Under the pieces are notes generated by a model. That model was not told the DNA's origin. It saw only the letters and a list, made by a program, of their open reading frames with translations, and did not search any database. This document shows, piece by piece, positions 34,011 through 41,741 of a stretch of 47,326 nt of DNA. The stretch is from an uncultured Clostridia bacterium (GTDB lineage: Bacteria; Bacillota; Clostridia; Christensenellales; CAG-314): contig CANQCN010000007.1 in NCBI GenBank assembly GCA_947589685.1, positions 1 through 47,326 of the forward strand, given 5' to 3'. Numbering within the stretch: the first letter of the stretch is position 1; the number at the start of each line of letters is the position of its first letter. The position numbers and the translations under genes are program-made.

Positions 34011-34393
34011 AAATCGGTATCCAAAATTTGTTGCAGTCTTTCCTGCTGTCCCGTAAGATACAAATAGCCGAGGACCGCCTCCAACCCCGTTGCCTTGCGG
34101 TAATCGGCGGCGGATTGATTTTTGGCTTTGTGATGCGGACTGCCGTTGCGACCGCGGCGGTAAACGTCAAGCTCCGTCTCCGTAAAACGCTCCGTCCACT
34201 TTTCCGCAAGAGCCGCCTGCGCCGAAGCCTTTACCCGCTCGGACGCAAGCGTGTGCAGTACGTGGGGCTTGACGTCCATTGCGACAGCCAACCTCCGTCG
34301 CACATACAGACTTTGCACCGCGTCGCCAATATAGGCAAGGGTAAGCGCGTTTAACAACAGCGCGTCCCGCTCGTTCATTGGAGAAAATGTCAT
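34007..34393 (-). CDS. mrnC: Mini-ribonuclease III
   Basis: 128 residues, an RNase III domain without a dsRNA-binding domain: LTLAYIGDAVQSLYVRRRL carries the catalytic Asp, and DYRKATGLEAVLGYLYLTGQQERL the catalytic Glu. It matures 23S rRNA. It is often downstream of cysS, but here follows an acetyltransferase gene by 6 bp. A second in-frame ATG five codons in could also serve as start. Confidence 0.95.
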   Translation of the reverse strand: MTFSPMNERDALLLNALTLAYIGDAVQSLYVRRRLAVAMDVKPHVLHTLASERVKASAQAALAEKWTERFTETELDVYRRGRNGSPHHKAKNQSAADYRKATGLEAVLGYLYLTGQQERLQQILDTDL

Positions 34394-34399
34394 ATCGCC

Positions 34400-34978
34400 C
34401 TACTCGTCGTCTTCGGAAAAAAGCTTTTTGCCGTAGACAACGGCTCCCGTAAGATAGTCGATGTCCTCGTAACCCATTTTTTCGTAAAAGGCGCGCGTTT
34501 CTTTGTCTTTTTGCCCGACAATGACGTAAAGCCCCTCGACGAACATTTCTTTAAGCTTGTTTTCCAACGTGGTCAGCAACAGCTCGTCCAGCCCCTCCTG
34601 CGGAAGGTCCTTAATCACGCCCAAATACAAGTGCGCCGTGTAACCTTGCCGCACGTAACGCTCGCACACGCGCGTTTCAGCAACGAAACGAAAATAGTCT
34701 CCGCCGGAAACCTTGCGGACAAGGGGCAAATACAGCTCTTGCATACGATCCTGATAGTCGTCAAGATCCGCCGCGCTGAGAATGTATCCCACGGGAATAT
34801 CCTGGTCGTCTACCGCCACAAAACAGTAATCGGACTGACAGTCGAGATAGTAATCGCAATACATCGCGCATTGCGCCGCGCGATTGAGCGGCGTATCCTC
34901 TTCGGCGTATTTGGAATTTGCCATGCAAATATCCTGCACATACCGAAAATCTTTTTTTTGATAGGGTCTTATTTTCAT
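34400..34978 (-). CDS. GNAT-family N-acetyltransferase (192 aa)
   Basis: The fold is visible as MKIRPYQKKDFRYVQDICMAN at the start, a central strand VGYILSAAD, the AHLYLGVIKDLPQEG acetyl-CoA region and the ETRAFYEKMGYE C-terminal motif. Substrate unknown. The start at 34978 has AAGGAG upstream, better than the in-frame start ten codons before. It is the first gene after the promoter at 35019-35047 and leads the mrnC-rlmB-sigH-dnaX-ybaB-recR run. Confidence 0.9.
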   Translation of the reverse strand: MKIRPYQKKDFRYVQDICMANSKYAEEDTPLNRAAQCAMYCDYYLDCQSDYCFVAVDDQDIPVGYILSAADLDDYQDRMQELYLPLVRKVSGGDYFRFVAETRVCERYVRQGYTAHLYLGVIKDLPQEGLDELLLTTLENKLKEMFVEGLYVIVGQKDKETRAFYEKMGYEDIDYLTGAVVYGKKLFSEDDE

Positions 34979-35018
34979 AAAAGTCTCCTTGCGGACATAT
35001 TTATCCATTATGGAAAAA

Positions 35019-35047
35019 TAGTATCACTTTTACGCTCTGTTGTCAAG
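35019..35047 (-). promoter_or_regulatory. Promoter of the GNAT-mrnC-rlmB-sigH-dnaX-ybaB-recR run
   Basis: TTGACA (35047-35042), a 17-bp spacer and TACTAT (35024-35019). No terminator was found between here and recR. Confidence 0.75.
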
Positions 35048-35068
35048 TATAGGGTTTACTGTATAATT
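35041..35068 (+). promoter_or_regulatory. Possible divergent promoter overlapping the GNAT promoter
   Basis: TTGTCA (35041-35046), a 16-bp spacer and TATAAT (35063-35068). Its -35 box occupies the same bases as that of the minus-strand promoter. It would transcribe 35075 onward toward the hairpin with T run at 35307-35333. Confidence 0.45.
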
Positions 35069-35196
35069 TAATTATTATCAACGCAAAGCGGGCGTAATGC
35101 GCTGCCTCTCGGCAAACACTTCGTTGAGTTTGAATTGTGCCGACATTGCGCCACCGTTATACGATGTGGGCACAAAATGCCCCTATCGGAGCGAAG

Positions 35197-35397
35197 ATGA
35201 AGCTTGGCGGCGGCGTCGCCCGTAAAAAAGCAAACGCAATCGAAAGCGCAAAACAACGAGGTAAAAGAACGCGAAAAACAGCGCGAGGAAACAAATATAC
35301 GAAAAAAACGGCTTCTGCGCGAAGTCGTTTTTTGTTGATTTTTATTTTGTCGTGCCTTATTCGAGACCGTCCAACAATTTGCGTATCTCCTCGATGA
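35197..35397 (+). CDS. Possible 66-residue Lys/Arg-rich protein
   Basis: ATG with GGAG 5 nt upstream, downstream of the possible plus-strand promoter. The first 50 codons are very basic (many KK, RK, KR), then a hydrophobic stretch. The frame runs through the terminator hairpin and into the antisense of the NYN gene, which argues against it. The 34979-35356 stretch has no other gene. Confidence 0.25.
   Translation: MKLGGGVARKKANAIESAKQRGKRTRKTARGNKYTKKTASARSRFLLIFILSCLIRDRPTICVSPR
35302..35333. terminator. Bidirectional terminator after the NYN gene
   Basis: AACGGCTTC / GAAGTCGTT stem with 5-nt loop, flanked by seven A on one side and six T on the other, so it has a T run on both strands. 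It ends the minus-strand NYN transcript and would end any transcript from 35041. Confidence 0.75.
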
Positions 35398-36373
35398 AAT
35401 CTTCATCATCGCCCTTGCTGTTGTTGCGAATAGCCTCTATCCGCTTGATGAGGTCGCTGTCGTTGGCTCCCGCAACGGGCGCGCGAGGCGCAGATTGACC
35501 TATCTGCTCGGCTTGCTCGGAGGTTATCTCCGTAGCGGTCGGCTCGGATGCGGCGGACGGTTGCTCCGCAGTCTGCTCCGCTGCGGGCGCAGCGTCCTCC
35601 GTCGTCTGCGGCTCGATCTGTTGCTCCGCTTCGGGGTCGGATCCGCTCATTTCCTTTATCCGTTCGAGAAGCGATCTCGTTTCGTCAACGATGCTTGCTT
35701 GACGTTCCTCTTCGGTCGGCTCGTCGGATGGCTCCGCTTCGAACTGTTCGGAAACGTCCGCGGCAGTCTCCGTCGGGGTCTCCGCGCCGTCGGCTTCCTC
35801 CTGCGCGGAAGAACGCAAGCTCTCGATGACCTTCAAAAGCTCGTCCGTATGTTTCAAATCGGAGTCGCCGTTTTCGGGAACGGGCGCGGCTTCCGTCGCC
35901 GCGGCGGGTCTTTCGGGGATATGAGGCAGTTTGAGTTCGTAAACAATGCCGAGATCTATCACTTCGTCGATAAACGCGCAGCTTGCGTCGTCGGCGTTGT
36001 CAAGTGCGATAACCTTGATACCGCGACCGCGCAGATAACTGTACAGATACACAAGATCGGTCGGCTGCGCAATGACGCACACCGCGTCTATGGCGGGAGT
36101 ACGCGCAACTGCGTCCACCACGTCCACGTAAATGCGCGGATCGAATTCCTTTCTGCCGCGACGTTTTACGCGCATAGTGCGCTCCACGCGATAACCGCGA
36201 AGCGTAGCGTCCGCAAAAATCTCCTTGTGTTTACGCTCGCCCGCGCCGTAGATCTTGCCGAAAAGAATGTTGCCCATGCTCTCCAACTGTTCCATAACGT
36301 TGGCGTAGTTTTCGCTGGTAAGCCCCACGTTGTCCACGTCGATAAAAAAGGCGATATTTCTGTCTCGAAGCAT
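35357..36373 (-). CDS. NYN-domain (PIN-like) protein with acidic disordered tail (338 aa)
   Basis: Residues 1 to about 150 are a NYN/LabA-type nuclease fold: RNIAFFIDVDNVGLTSENYANVMEQL with acidic DVDN, then VDVVDAVARTPAIDAVCVIAQPTDLVYLYSYLRGRGIKVIAL. Acidic positions at DVDN, VDVVD and the later Asp fit a metal-dependent RNase. Residues about 160-320 are Glu/Ala/Pro/Thr-rich and probably disordered, with a short C-terminal helix (DEDFIEEIRKLLDGLE) that may bind a partner. The start at 36373 has GGAGG upstream. Confidence 0.85.
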   Translation of the reverse strand: MLRDRNIAFFIDVDNVGLTSENYANVMEQLESMGNILFGKIYGAGERKHKEIFADATLRGYRVERTMRVKRRGRKEFDPRIYVDVVDAVARTPAIDAVCVIAQPTDLVYLYSYLRGRGIKVIALDNADDASCAFIDEVIDLGIVYELKLPHIPERPAAATEAAPVPENGDSDLKHTDELLKVIESLRSSAQEEADGAETPTETAADVSEQFEAEPSDEPTEEERQASIVDETRSLLERIKEMSGSDPEAEQQIEPQTTEDAAPAAEQTAEQPSAASEPTATEITSEQAEQIGQSAPRAPVAGANDSDLIKRIEAIRNNSKGDDEDFIEEIRKLLDGLE

Positions 36374-36398
36374 TGTTATATCCTCCAATGGTTACTTT

Positions 36399-37247
36399 TT
36401 ATTGTACAGTATTCGGGGCGTTTTGTCTATACTTTCGTTGAAAATAAAACAAATATTGTTGACAAAGTCCCGCGTCCGCGCCGAACAAATTGCAGAAAAA
36501 AGTCGATATTTCACTGTCCTTGTGACCATGCTCGAAGTACGCGTGATACACCTTTTTGAGCCAGGTGTCCACGGGGAAAACGTCTCCGCGGCTCATACCG
36601 AACAGCAATATGCAATCCGCCACCTTCGGTCCCACTCCCATAAACGTCAACAGCTCCTTGCGCGCAGACGGAGTGTCCATCGAAAGCAGCGCGTCGAGAT
36701 CGTAGTGAAGCAGCTTTTGCGCAGTCGCCACCAGATATTTGTCGCGATAACCCGCCCCCAGGTGTGCAAAAAGCTCCGCGGGGCTTGCCGCGATAGCCTC
36801 CGTCGACGGAAACGCTTTGCCGTACGGGGTGTCCTCGCCAAGACGGTTGCAGACGCGCTCGATGATGAGTTTGATACGCTTGATGTTGTTGTTTGCGGAG
36901 ATGATAAAGCTGAAAATCATCTCCGTAAGGTCTTGATTGAGTATGCGTATACCCTTGCCGCAATCGGCTGCGGCGCGCATTATCGGAGACAAAGCGCCTA
37001 TGCGCGCTGCTTTCGCGGCGTAGTCGGCGTCGAGGTCGAAAAATTTCCAAAAGTAATCGCCGTCATCGGTATACGCTTTCACCTTGCCGTCTGCCGTGAC
37101 AAGCTCGGCGTATTTGTCCCGCGAATGTACGGCGTAACGGTCGTCGGACAGCTTTTGGTAACGGAATATCTGACCGCACTCCAAGGTGTCGCAGACATCG
37201 AAATACTCGCCGTCGTAATCGAATGCAAATGGTAGATCTGTTGTCAT
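36399..37247 (-). CDS. 8-oxoguanine DNA glycosylase/lyase, Ogg type (282 aa)
   Basis: An OGG N-terminal domain (CGQIFRYQKLSDDRYAV) is followed by the HhH-GPD domain: FSFIISANNNIKRIKLIIERVC, then GVGPKVADCILLFG with the catalytic Lys and FPVDTW with the catalytic Asp. These match the Lys and Asp of human OGG1. It removes oxidised guanine opposite C and nicks the strand. The ATG at 37247 starts the conserved region; a GTG eleven codons upstream is also in frame. Neither has a good Shine-Dalgarno site. Confidence 0.93.
   Translation of the reverse strand: MTTDLPFAFDYDGEYFDVCDTLECGQIFRYQKLSDDRYAVHSRDKYAELVTADGKVKAYTDDGDYFWKFFDLDADYAAKAARIGALSPIMRAAADCGKGIRILNQDLTEMIFSFIISANNNIKRIKLIIERVCNRLGEDTPYGKAFPSTEAIAASPAELFAHLGAGYRDKYLVATAQKLLHYDLDALLSMDTPSARKELLTFMGVGPKVADCILLFGMSRGDVFPVDTWLKKVYHAYFEHGHKDSEISTFFCNLFGADAGLCQQYLFYFQRKYRQNAPNTVQ
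36401..36429 (-). promoter_or_regulatory. Promoter of the NYN gene inside the end of the glycosylase gene
   Basis: TAGACA (36429-36424), a 17-bp spacer and TACAAT (36406-36401), with start near 36394 and a 21-nt leader containing GGAGG. Confidence 0.55.
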
Positions 37248-37305
37248 AAGTAAAATTTTCCGTTGTAGATCGCGTCGCACCGCCTAAAACTGCCCGCGCG
37301 ATCTT

Positions 37306-37340
37306 GAAAAAAACGAGATTGCGTGTGTGCAATCTCGTTT
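37306..37340 (-). terminator. Intrinsic terminator of the rplU-prp-rpmA operon
   Basis: A perfect 12-bp stem (AAACGAGATTGC / GCAATCTCGTTT, 6-nt loop) followed by a T run on the minus strand, 16 bp after the rpmA stop. Confidence 0.92.
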
Positions 37341-37355
37341 GTCGGTTTGTTTTCG

Positions 37356-37637
37356 TTACTCCGCAACGGGATAGACGGAAACTTGTCTTCTTGTCTTGGT
37401 CTGCTCAAACTTGACCACGCCGTCGATCAATGCGAACAAGGTGTCGTCCTTGCCGATACCTACGTTGTTGCCGGGGTGGAAGTGAGTGCCGCGTTGTCTG
37501 ACAAGAATGTTTCCCGCGTTGGCAAACTGACCGTCGGCACGCTTTGCGCCCAAACGTTTGCTTTCGCTGTCACGACCGTTTTTGGTGCTGCCCATACCTT
37601 TTTTGTGAGCAAACAACTGCAACTTTATGAACATCAT
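37356..37637 (-). CDS. rpmA: Ribosomal protein L27 with cleavable N-terminus
   Basis: 93 residues. The [24 protein letters not shown] start carries the Firmicutes extension ending at the LQLFA motif, which the Prp protease removes before the His-Lys-Lys-Gly start of mature L27. The rest ([38 protein letters not shown]) is typical. Its N-terminus reaches the peptidyl-transferase centre, so cleavage is required. The protease is encoded directly upstream. obgE, often next, is not here. Confidence 0.97.
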   Translation of the reverse strand: MMFIKLQLFAHKKGMGSTKNGRDSESKRLGAKRADGQFANAGNILVRQRGTHFHPGNNVGIGKDDTLFALIDGVVKFEQTKTRRQVSVYPVAE

Positions 37638-37638
37638 T

Positions 37639-37968
37639 TCAAATTACCTCCAAATTGATAAAGTCGGAATATTCCGTGTAGAAGTCTTTGAGACCGCACA
37701 ACATCGTGTTGAGGATCACGTCGGCGTCGTGTCGCTCCGCCGCGGTAAGTTTTTCGGGGAGAGTGAGCTTCAACGAGCCTTTTTCCTCGTCCACCTTGTA
37801 CTTGACGTTTATCTGCGCCACCTGCAACAAGCCCAGCAATGCCGACTGTATCAAGGTGGATACGCCCGCGCACACTATGTCCTCGCCGCTTACGCCGTAG
37901 CCCGTGTGTCCGCTTGCCGTCACTTCCACAATGGAATTGTTTTTGCGTGTGATTGTAATATCCGTCAT
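37639..37968 (-). CDS. prp: Ribosomal-processing cysteine protease Prp
   Basis: 109 residues with catalytic His21 in SGHTGYG and Cys33 in DIVCAGVS, and the C-terminal [22 protein letters not shown]. It trims the N-terminus of L27, whose gene starts 1 nt after its stop. Its start overlaps the rplU stop (TGATG). Confidence 0.96.
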   Translation of the reverse strand: MTDITITRKNNSIVEVTASGHTGYGVSGEDIVCAGVSTLIQSALLGLLQVAQINVKYKVDEEKGSLKLTLPEKLTAAERHDADVILNTMLCGLKDFYTEYSDFINLEVI

Positions 37969-38276
37969 CAGCCGAGTGCGATACTGTCTACTTTGAGCTT
38001 GGTGTAGGGCTGTCTGTGACCTTGACGGCGACGGATATTCTTCTTGGCTTTGTAGGTGAAGATGTTTATCTTCTTGCCCTTGCCGTGTTCTACTACCGTT
38101 GCCAGAACTTTGCAGTTTGCCGCGTCGGCGCCCATAACGACCTTGTCGCCGTCCGCCGCAAGCACAACTTCAAGCTCTACTGCGGAATTGACCTCGGCGT
38201 CCAGAAGCTCCGTTTCGAAAACAAGACCTTCCGTCACCTTGTACTGCTTTCCGCCCGTTTTTACGATTGCGTACAT
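37968..38276 (-). CDS. rplU: Ribosomal protein L21
   Basis: 102 residues: MYAIVKTGGKQYKV, then ANCKVLATVVEHGKGKKINIFTYKAKKNIRRRQGHRQPYTKLKV, the L21 signature. First gene of the L21-Prp-L27 operon. AGGAGG lies 6 nt before the ATG; the open frame upstream is leader RNA. Confidence 0.97.
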   Translation of the reverse strand: MYAIVKTGGKQYKVTEGLVFETELLDAEVNSAVELEVVLAADGDKVVMGADAANCKVLATVVEHGKGKKINIFTYKAKKNIRRRQGHRQPYTKLKVDSIALG

Positions 38277-38385
38277 AATTAACCTCCTGATAAGACTCGC
38301 TAATAGGGTGACCTTTCCCGCCGCGCCTTCGATCAGGCGGCGCTCGGTTTCGGCGCTTGACAAAATAACCCTTTTTATGCGGCTG
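38277..38385 (-). ncRNA. rplU 5' leader, probable L21 autoregulatory element
   Basis: A leader of about 110 nt with several possible stems: AGGGT pairs with ACCCT, GCGCC-rich arms pair in the middle, and CCTGAT (38337-38332) can pair with ATCAGG (38291-38286), which covers the AGGAGG ribosome site. This fits the L21-leader class known upstream of rplU in Firmicutes, but the match is from position and pairing, not from a covariance search. Confidence 0.55.
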
Positions 38386-38391
38386 AGATAT

Positions 38392-38420
38392 ATATTACAT
38401 TAAACAAAATAAAAAGTCAA
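38392..38420 (-). promoter_or_regulatory. Promoter of rplU-prp-rpmA
   Basis: TTGACT (38420-38415), a 17-bp spacer and TAATAT (38397-38392). Confidence 0.8.
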
Positions 38421-38469
38421 TCAAAAGAGGGCACTTTCAACGCATTAAGTCTAAATTATTTTTGCGAAA

Positions 38470-39066
38470 CTACCGTTCGGCGCGAGGGATAAAGCCGACA
38501 AAGCACTTGTCGCAATAGCTTGCCATTTGTTCGGGAGTCTCTTTCATTCCGCATTTGAGCCAATACACCGTGGCGTTGATTATCGCGCCCGTCCACAGCA
38601 ACGCCAAATACTTTTCCTCATCAGACAAGGCGCTCAGCCGCAATACCGTCGAATTGACCATCTGCAAATATTTGTCGTGGTAGCCCGCGGCAAATATGGG
38701 TTCCAAAATGTCGGACTTCTCCTCCACGAAACGGAACATATCCTCGTACCAACACGCGGAAAAGGTCCTGCAAAAGGGACTGCCCACCTTTTGTATCAGT
38801 TCGCTGTGAATATCGGTGACTATGCGGCGAAAGATGTCGTCCTTGCATTGAAAGTTGCCGTAAAAAGCCATGCGCGACACTCCCGCCTTGCGGCAAAGCT
38901 CGGTGACCGTGATGTTTTCGTAAGGTTTTTGACCTATCAACAGCAACAGCGCGCCTTGCAGACTTTCCACCACCAGCTTGTTGACTTCCTCGCTGTGTCG
39001 GCGCAAACCCGCCAATCGTTCGTCGCTGTGCGCCATTTTTCTGTTTCCGCAATTTTCCTCAGTCAT
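38470..39066 (-). CDS. TetR-family transcriptional regulator (198 aa)
   Basis: An N-terminal TetR helix-turn-helix (LVVESLQGALLLLIGQKPYENITVTELCRKAGVSRMAFYGNFQCKDDIFRRIV) and a helical ligand-binding domain ending in a TetR_C-like WTGAIINATVYWLKCGMKETPEQMA. It diverges from an alpha/beta hydrolase gene 171 bp away and probably controls it and itself. A TTACA-TT-TGTAA palindrome lies at its transcription start. The start could also be the Met at residue 11; neither has a strong ribosome site. Confidence 0.9.
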   Translation of the reverse strand: MTEENCGNRKMAHSDERLAGLRRHSEEVNKLVVESLQGALLLLIGQKPYENITVTELCRKAGVSRMAFYGNFQCKDDIFRRIVTDIHSELIQKVGSPFCRTFSACWYEDMFRFVEEKSDILEPIFAAGYHDKYLQMVNSTVLRLSALSDEEKYLALLWTGAIINATVYWLKCGMKETPEQMASYCDKCFVGFIPRAER

Positions 39067-39102
39067 TTGTTTTTCCGTCAGAATAATGAAATTTTGCCAA
39101 GT

Positions 39103-39114
39103 TTACATTTGTAA
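39103..39114. promoter_or_regulatory. Candidate TetR operator
   Basis: TTACATTTGTAA (arms TTACA and TGTAA around TT) lies right at the expected start of the tetR transcript. Confidence 0.4.
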
Positions 39115-39122
39115 TTTTCGTA

Positions 39123-39151
39123 AGTATACCATTTTGCGAAAAAGTTGTCAA
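39123..39151 (-). promoter_or_regulatory. Promoter of the TetR-family gene
   Basis: TTGACA (39151-39146), a 17-bp spacer and TATACT (39128-39123). Confidence 0.8.
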
Positions 39152-39202
39152 ACATATTGCCGACTGCGAGGCAAAAATCACGACGGCGCGGCGACGTTCG
39201 AC

Positions 39203-39231
39203 TTGACAAACGCGGGGATATACAGTAAATT
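39203..39231 (+). promoter_or_regulatory. Promoter of the hydrolase gene (leaderless type)
   Basis: TTGACA (39203-39208), a 17-bp spacer and TAAATT (39226-39231). The ATG begins 7 bases after the -10 box, so the message should start at the start codon. Confidence 0.7.
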
Positions 39232-39237
39232 ATTTGT

Positions 39238-40182
39238 ATGATTTGGCTCTATATCTCATTGGGAATCGTAGCTTTTGCGCTGCTGTTTACGCTTGCGGCG
39301 GCGCTTGTGTGCTATATAAAGGCGTTTTTTCAAGATCCTCGCAAGAAGCAGGACCACTACCGCTTGCCCGATGGCAAACACTTTGACGAGGGCAAAGAAA
39401 AAATGTACGCTTTGATAAAGGAAATGGAAGAAGTGCCCTACGAACAGGTGTACACCGACTCTTACGACGGAGTGAAGCTTGCTGCGCGTTACTATCACGT
39501 TGCCGACGGCGCGCCGCTGCAAATACAATTTCACGGCTATCGGGGCACCGCCATACGCGATTTTTGCGGAGGCAACAAATTGGCGCGTAAATGCGGCTTC
39601 AACACTCTGTTGGCGGATATGCGCGCGCACGGCAAAAGCGGCGGCCGCACCATCACGTTCGGCGTACGCGAAAGACACGACGTTTTGTCCTGGATCAAAT
39701 ACGCCTCGGAGCGCTTCGGACGGGAAACGGAAATATGGCTTGCAGGCGTTTCCATGGGCGCGGCGACGGTGCTTATGGCAAGCGAACTCGGTTTGCCCGA
39801 CAACGTAAAAGGCGTGATAGCCGACAGTCCCTATGCCGTGCCGTCGGACATAATCGCCGACACGTGCCGCAAAATGCGAATTTCTCCCCGCCTTGCAATG
39901 CCCTTTATACGTTTGGGCGCGCGTATCTACGGCGGATTTCGGCTAAATTCGGCAAGCGCGCTACATGCGGTGGAAAATACCGATATTCCGATACTGATCA
40001 TTCACGGCGAGGACGACGACATCGTGCCCTGCGATATGAGCCGTATGCTGTACGAGCATTGCAAGGGCTACGCCGAGCTGCACACCTTTCCCGACGCGGG
40101 ACACGGGTTGAGCTATATGCGGGACAACGCGCGCTACGAACGGGTGATAAAAAATTTTTGGGAAAACGTAAAGAATAAGTAA
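39238..40182 (+). CDS. Membrane-anchored alpha/beta hydrolase (314 aa)
   Basis: One N-terminal membrane segment (about 4-27) then a serine hydrolase domain: oxyanion-region FHGYRGT, nucleophile Ser in GVSMGAAT, Asp in IHGEDDDIVP and His in DAGHGLSY. It resembles the clostridial acyl hydrolases of the peptidase-S9/BAAT-like family, and the substrate is unknown. No Shine-Dalgarno site precedes the ATG, which matches a leaderless message. It is divergent from a TetR regulator. Confidence 0.92.
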   Translation: MIWLYISLGIVAFALLFTLAAALVCYIKAFFQDPRKKQDHYRLPDGKHFDEGKEKMYALIKEMEEVPYEQVYTDSYDGVKLAARYYHVADGAPLQIQFHGYRGTAIRDFCGGNKLARKCGFNTLLADMRAHGKSGGRTITFGVRERHDVLSWIKYASERFGRETEIWLAGVSMGAATVLMASELGLPDNVKGVIADSPYAVPSDIIADTCRKMRISPRLAMPFIRLGARIYGGFRLNSASALHAVENTDIPILIIHGEDDDIVPCDMSRMLYEHCKGYAELHTFPDAGHGLSYMRDNARYERVIKNFWENVKNK

Positions 40183-40298
40183 AATTTTCGTTAAAGAACA
40201 ACCATTGCCCCGTTTTTTCCGAAAGATACGCCCAAAATCGTACCGCTACATATTTAACGAACTTTCGCTCATACTATCTCCAAACACAGGAGGTAACT

Positions 40299-40448
40299 AT
40301 GGCAAAAAGCAGACAGAACAATCACGAATATTACGCCAACTTCGAAACCTGTCGCAACCGTTTATTCGACACATTCGATCCCGATTGGCTGCAAATCGAG
40401 GACGCGCACCTCAGCTGGGAGGAGGCTTTCGAAGATGACGACGACTGA
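40299..40448 (+). CDS. Small acidic protein (49 aa) of unknown function
   Basis: A 49-residue protein with a strong AGGAGG site 6 nt upstream: it starts MAKSRQNNHEYYANFETCRN and ends in a run of acidic residues (EEAFEDDDD). It is Asn/Tyr-rich at the start and acidic at the end. The 14-nt overlap with the next gene implies coupling. I do not recognise a family. Confidence 0.7.
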   Translation: MAKSRQNNHEYYANFETCRNRLFDTFDPDWLQIEDAHLSWEEAFEDDDD

Positions 40449-40935
40449 CGCCAAAACCAAAAAGCCGCAATCGGAAGAGCCGACCGTTACGGAAAACAAC
40501 TGCGACGTGGAACAGACGCGTCAGGCAATGAGCGATTTGTACAAAAACGTCACCATGGCGCAAAGCTGTATCAAAACGCTGCTGCCCTTTGTGGAAAAGC
40601 AGGAAGTGACCAAGGCGTTGCACAAACAAGTGGAACAGTACGATCACTACGTAGAGCAGCTTGACGAGATGTGCGAAAACCTCAACTTCGACCCGACGCC
40701 AGCGCCGAAATTTGCGATAACCATGGCTAATATGGGCATCAAAGCGAAAATGATGACGGACAAAAGCGTCACTCACGTTGCAAAAATAATGATGCAGGGA
40801 ACGCTGAACGGCATAATCGACCTTTACCGTATGATACGCGAAAACGCCGACGTTCATCCCGACGTCATGCTGCTTCAAAAGCAGATACTTCGCTACGAAG
40901 AGGGCAAATTGGAAAGTCTGAAAGCCTATCTGTAA
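40435..40935 (+). CDS. Helical protein of unknown function (166 aa)
   Basis: Almost entirely helical after a polar head of ~25 residues: MSDLYKNVTMAQSCIKTLLPF, KALHKQVEQYDHYVEQLDEMC and THVAKIMMQGTLNGIIDLYRMI give a four-helix-bundle impression like DUF2383/DUF892 proteins. The ExxH pair of a diiron site is not complete, so I do not claim one. It overlaps the 49-residue gene by 14 nt and ends at a terminator. Confidence 0.75.
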   Translation: MTTTDAKTKKPQSEEPTVTENNCDVEQTRQAMSDLYKNVTMAQSCIKTLLPFVEKQEVTKALHKQVEQYDHYVEQLDEMCENLNFDPTPAPKFAITMANMGIKAKMMTDKSVTHVAKIMMQGTLNGIIDLYRMIRENADVHPDVMLLQKQILRYEEGKLESLKAYL

Positions 40936-40960
40936 CGAAAAAAAACAAGCAATGGGGTCA

Positions 40961-40994
40961 AAAAAACGCGCCGAAACGCTTCGGCGCGTTTTGC
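40961..40994. terminator. Bidirectional terminator between convergent genes
   Basis: AACGCGCCGAA / TTCGGCGCGTT perfect 11-bp stem with ACGC loop, preceded by six A (T run on the minus strand) and followed by TTGCTTG on the plus strand. Confidence 0.85.
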
Positions 40995-41004
40995 TTGCAA
41001 AAGG

Positions 41005-41026
41005 GGCTGTCTTTTGCAAGACAGCC
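41005..41026 (-). terminator. Terminator hairpin after the membrane protein gene
   Basis: GGCTGTCTT / AAGACAGCC, perfect 9-bp stem with 4-nt loop, then CCTTTTG on the minus strand, 8 bp after the stop codon. Confidence 0.7.
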
Positions 41027-41033
41027 GATTTTG

Positions 41034-41651
41034 TCATTTGTCGGCGCACATCCTTACCAACGCTTCGTTTATCGCATTGACACAGGTGTCGATACTTTCC
41101 TCGTCGATTATGCCGCCGAGCAATTTGGCAAGGGCGCAGCGCTTTGCATCCACGCTGTCATCACGCTTGTAGATCGCTTCGGCGTCGGAGGCGAGCAATT
41201 TGACCTTGCCGATGAAATCATCGAGAGTAAGCTCCTTTGCCGCGATCTGTTTGCGTATGTTGCCGAAGTACAGCAGCTGAGTGTAAAACACGCCGAATAC
41301 GTCGTTCTTCATCAAATCGCCGAGGCTTTGCCCGGACAAGCTCTTGACGAAACGAAAACCCGTCGAAGCCAAAGCGCCTATCGCCAGGGCGGCAAATACG
41401 GTCTGCACCGCGGACGAAAAAGCAAACGCCTTTTTTTGAACGGCGAACACGTCCACCGCCGCAAACGCCAGCCCGAATATAAAGGGCAGCAACGGCGCCC
41501 AATCGAACTTGTGCAGAACGTTTACCTTTGCTTTGTCGAGAAAGAGCTTTTTTACCAACTGAGTGAGCAAGCAGGTCGCTATTGCGTACGCAATGAAGTA
41601 CGCGAGGTCAACGTCGTCGAGTATGCGCGACATAAAAGTTGCAAAATCCAT
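41034..41651 (-). CDS. Membrane protein of unknown function (205 aa)
   Basis: Three or four membrane segments in the first 110 residues (about 18-36, 52-72 and 80-100), then a soluble helical tail of about 100 residues. The start at 41651 has AAGGAG 11 nt upstream; an in-frame start 12 codons earlier overlaps that ribosome site. No family recognised, though the first part has the look of phage-holin-like or YtxH-adjacent membrane proteins. Confidence 0.75.
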   Translation of the reverse strand: MDFATFMSRILDDVDLAYFIAYAIATCLLTQLVKKLFLDKAKVNVLHKFDWAPLLPFIFGLAFAAVDVFAVQKKAFAFSSAVQTVFAALAIGALASTGFRFVKSLSGQSLGDLMKNDVFGVFYTQLLYFGNIRKQIAAKELTLDDFIGKVKLLASDAEAIYKRDDSVDAKRCALAKLLGGIIDEESIDTCVNAINEALVRMCADK

Positions 41652-41741
41652 AAAACGTATTTCTCCTTGTAAATATTGGAAAAACACAGTCCCCCACGGA
41701 TCTTTCCCGCGCGGCGCGTCCCCACGCCGCCACGCAATACC

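Noticed and set aside
35068-35409. 113-codon minus-strand frame between the GNAT and NYN genes
   Set aside because: It overlaps the NYN gene end and its terminator and resembles no protein.
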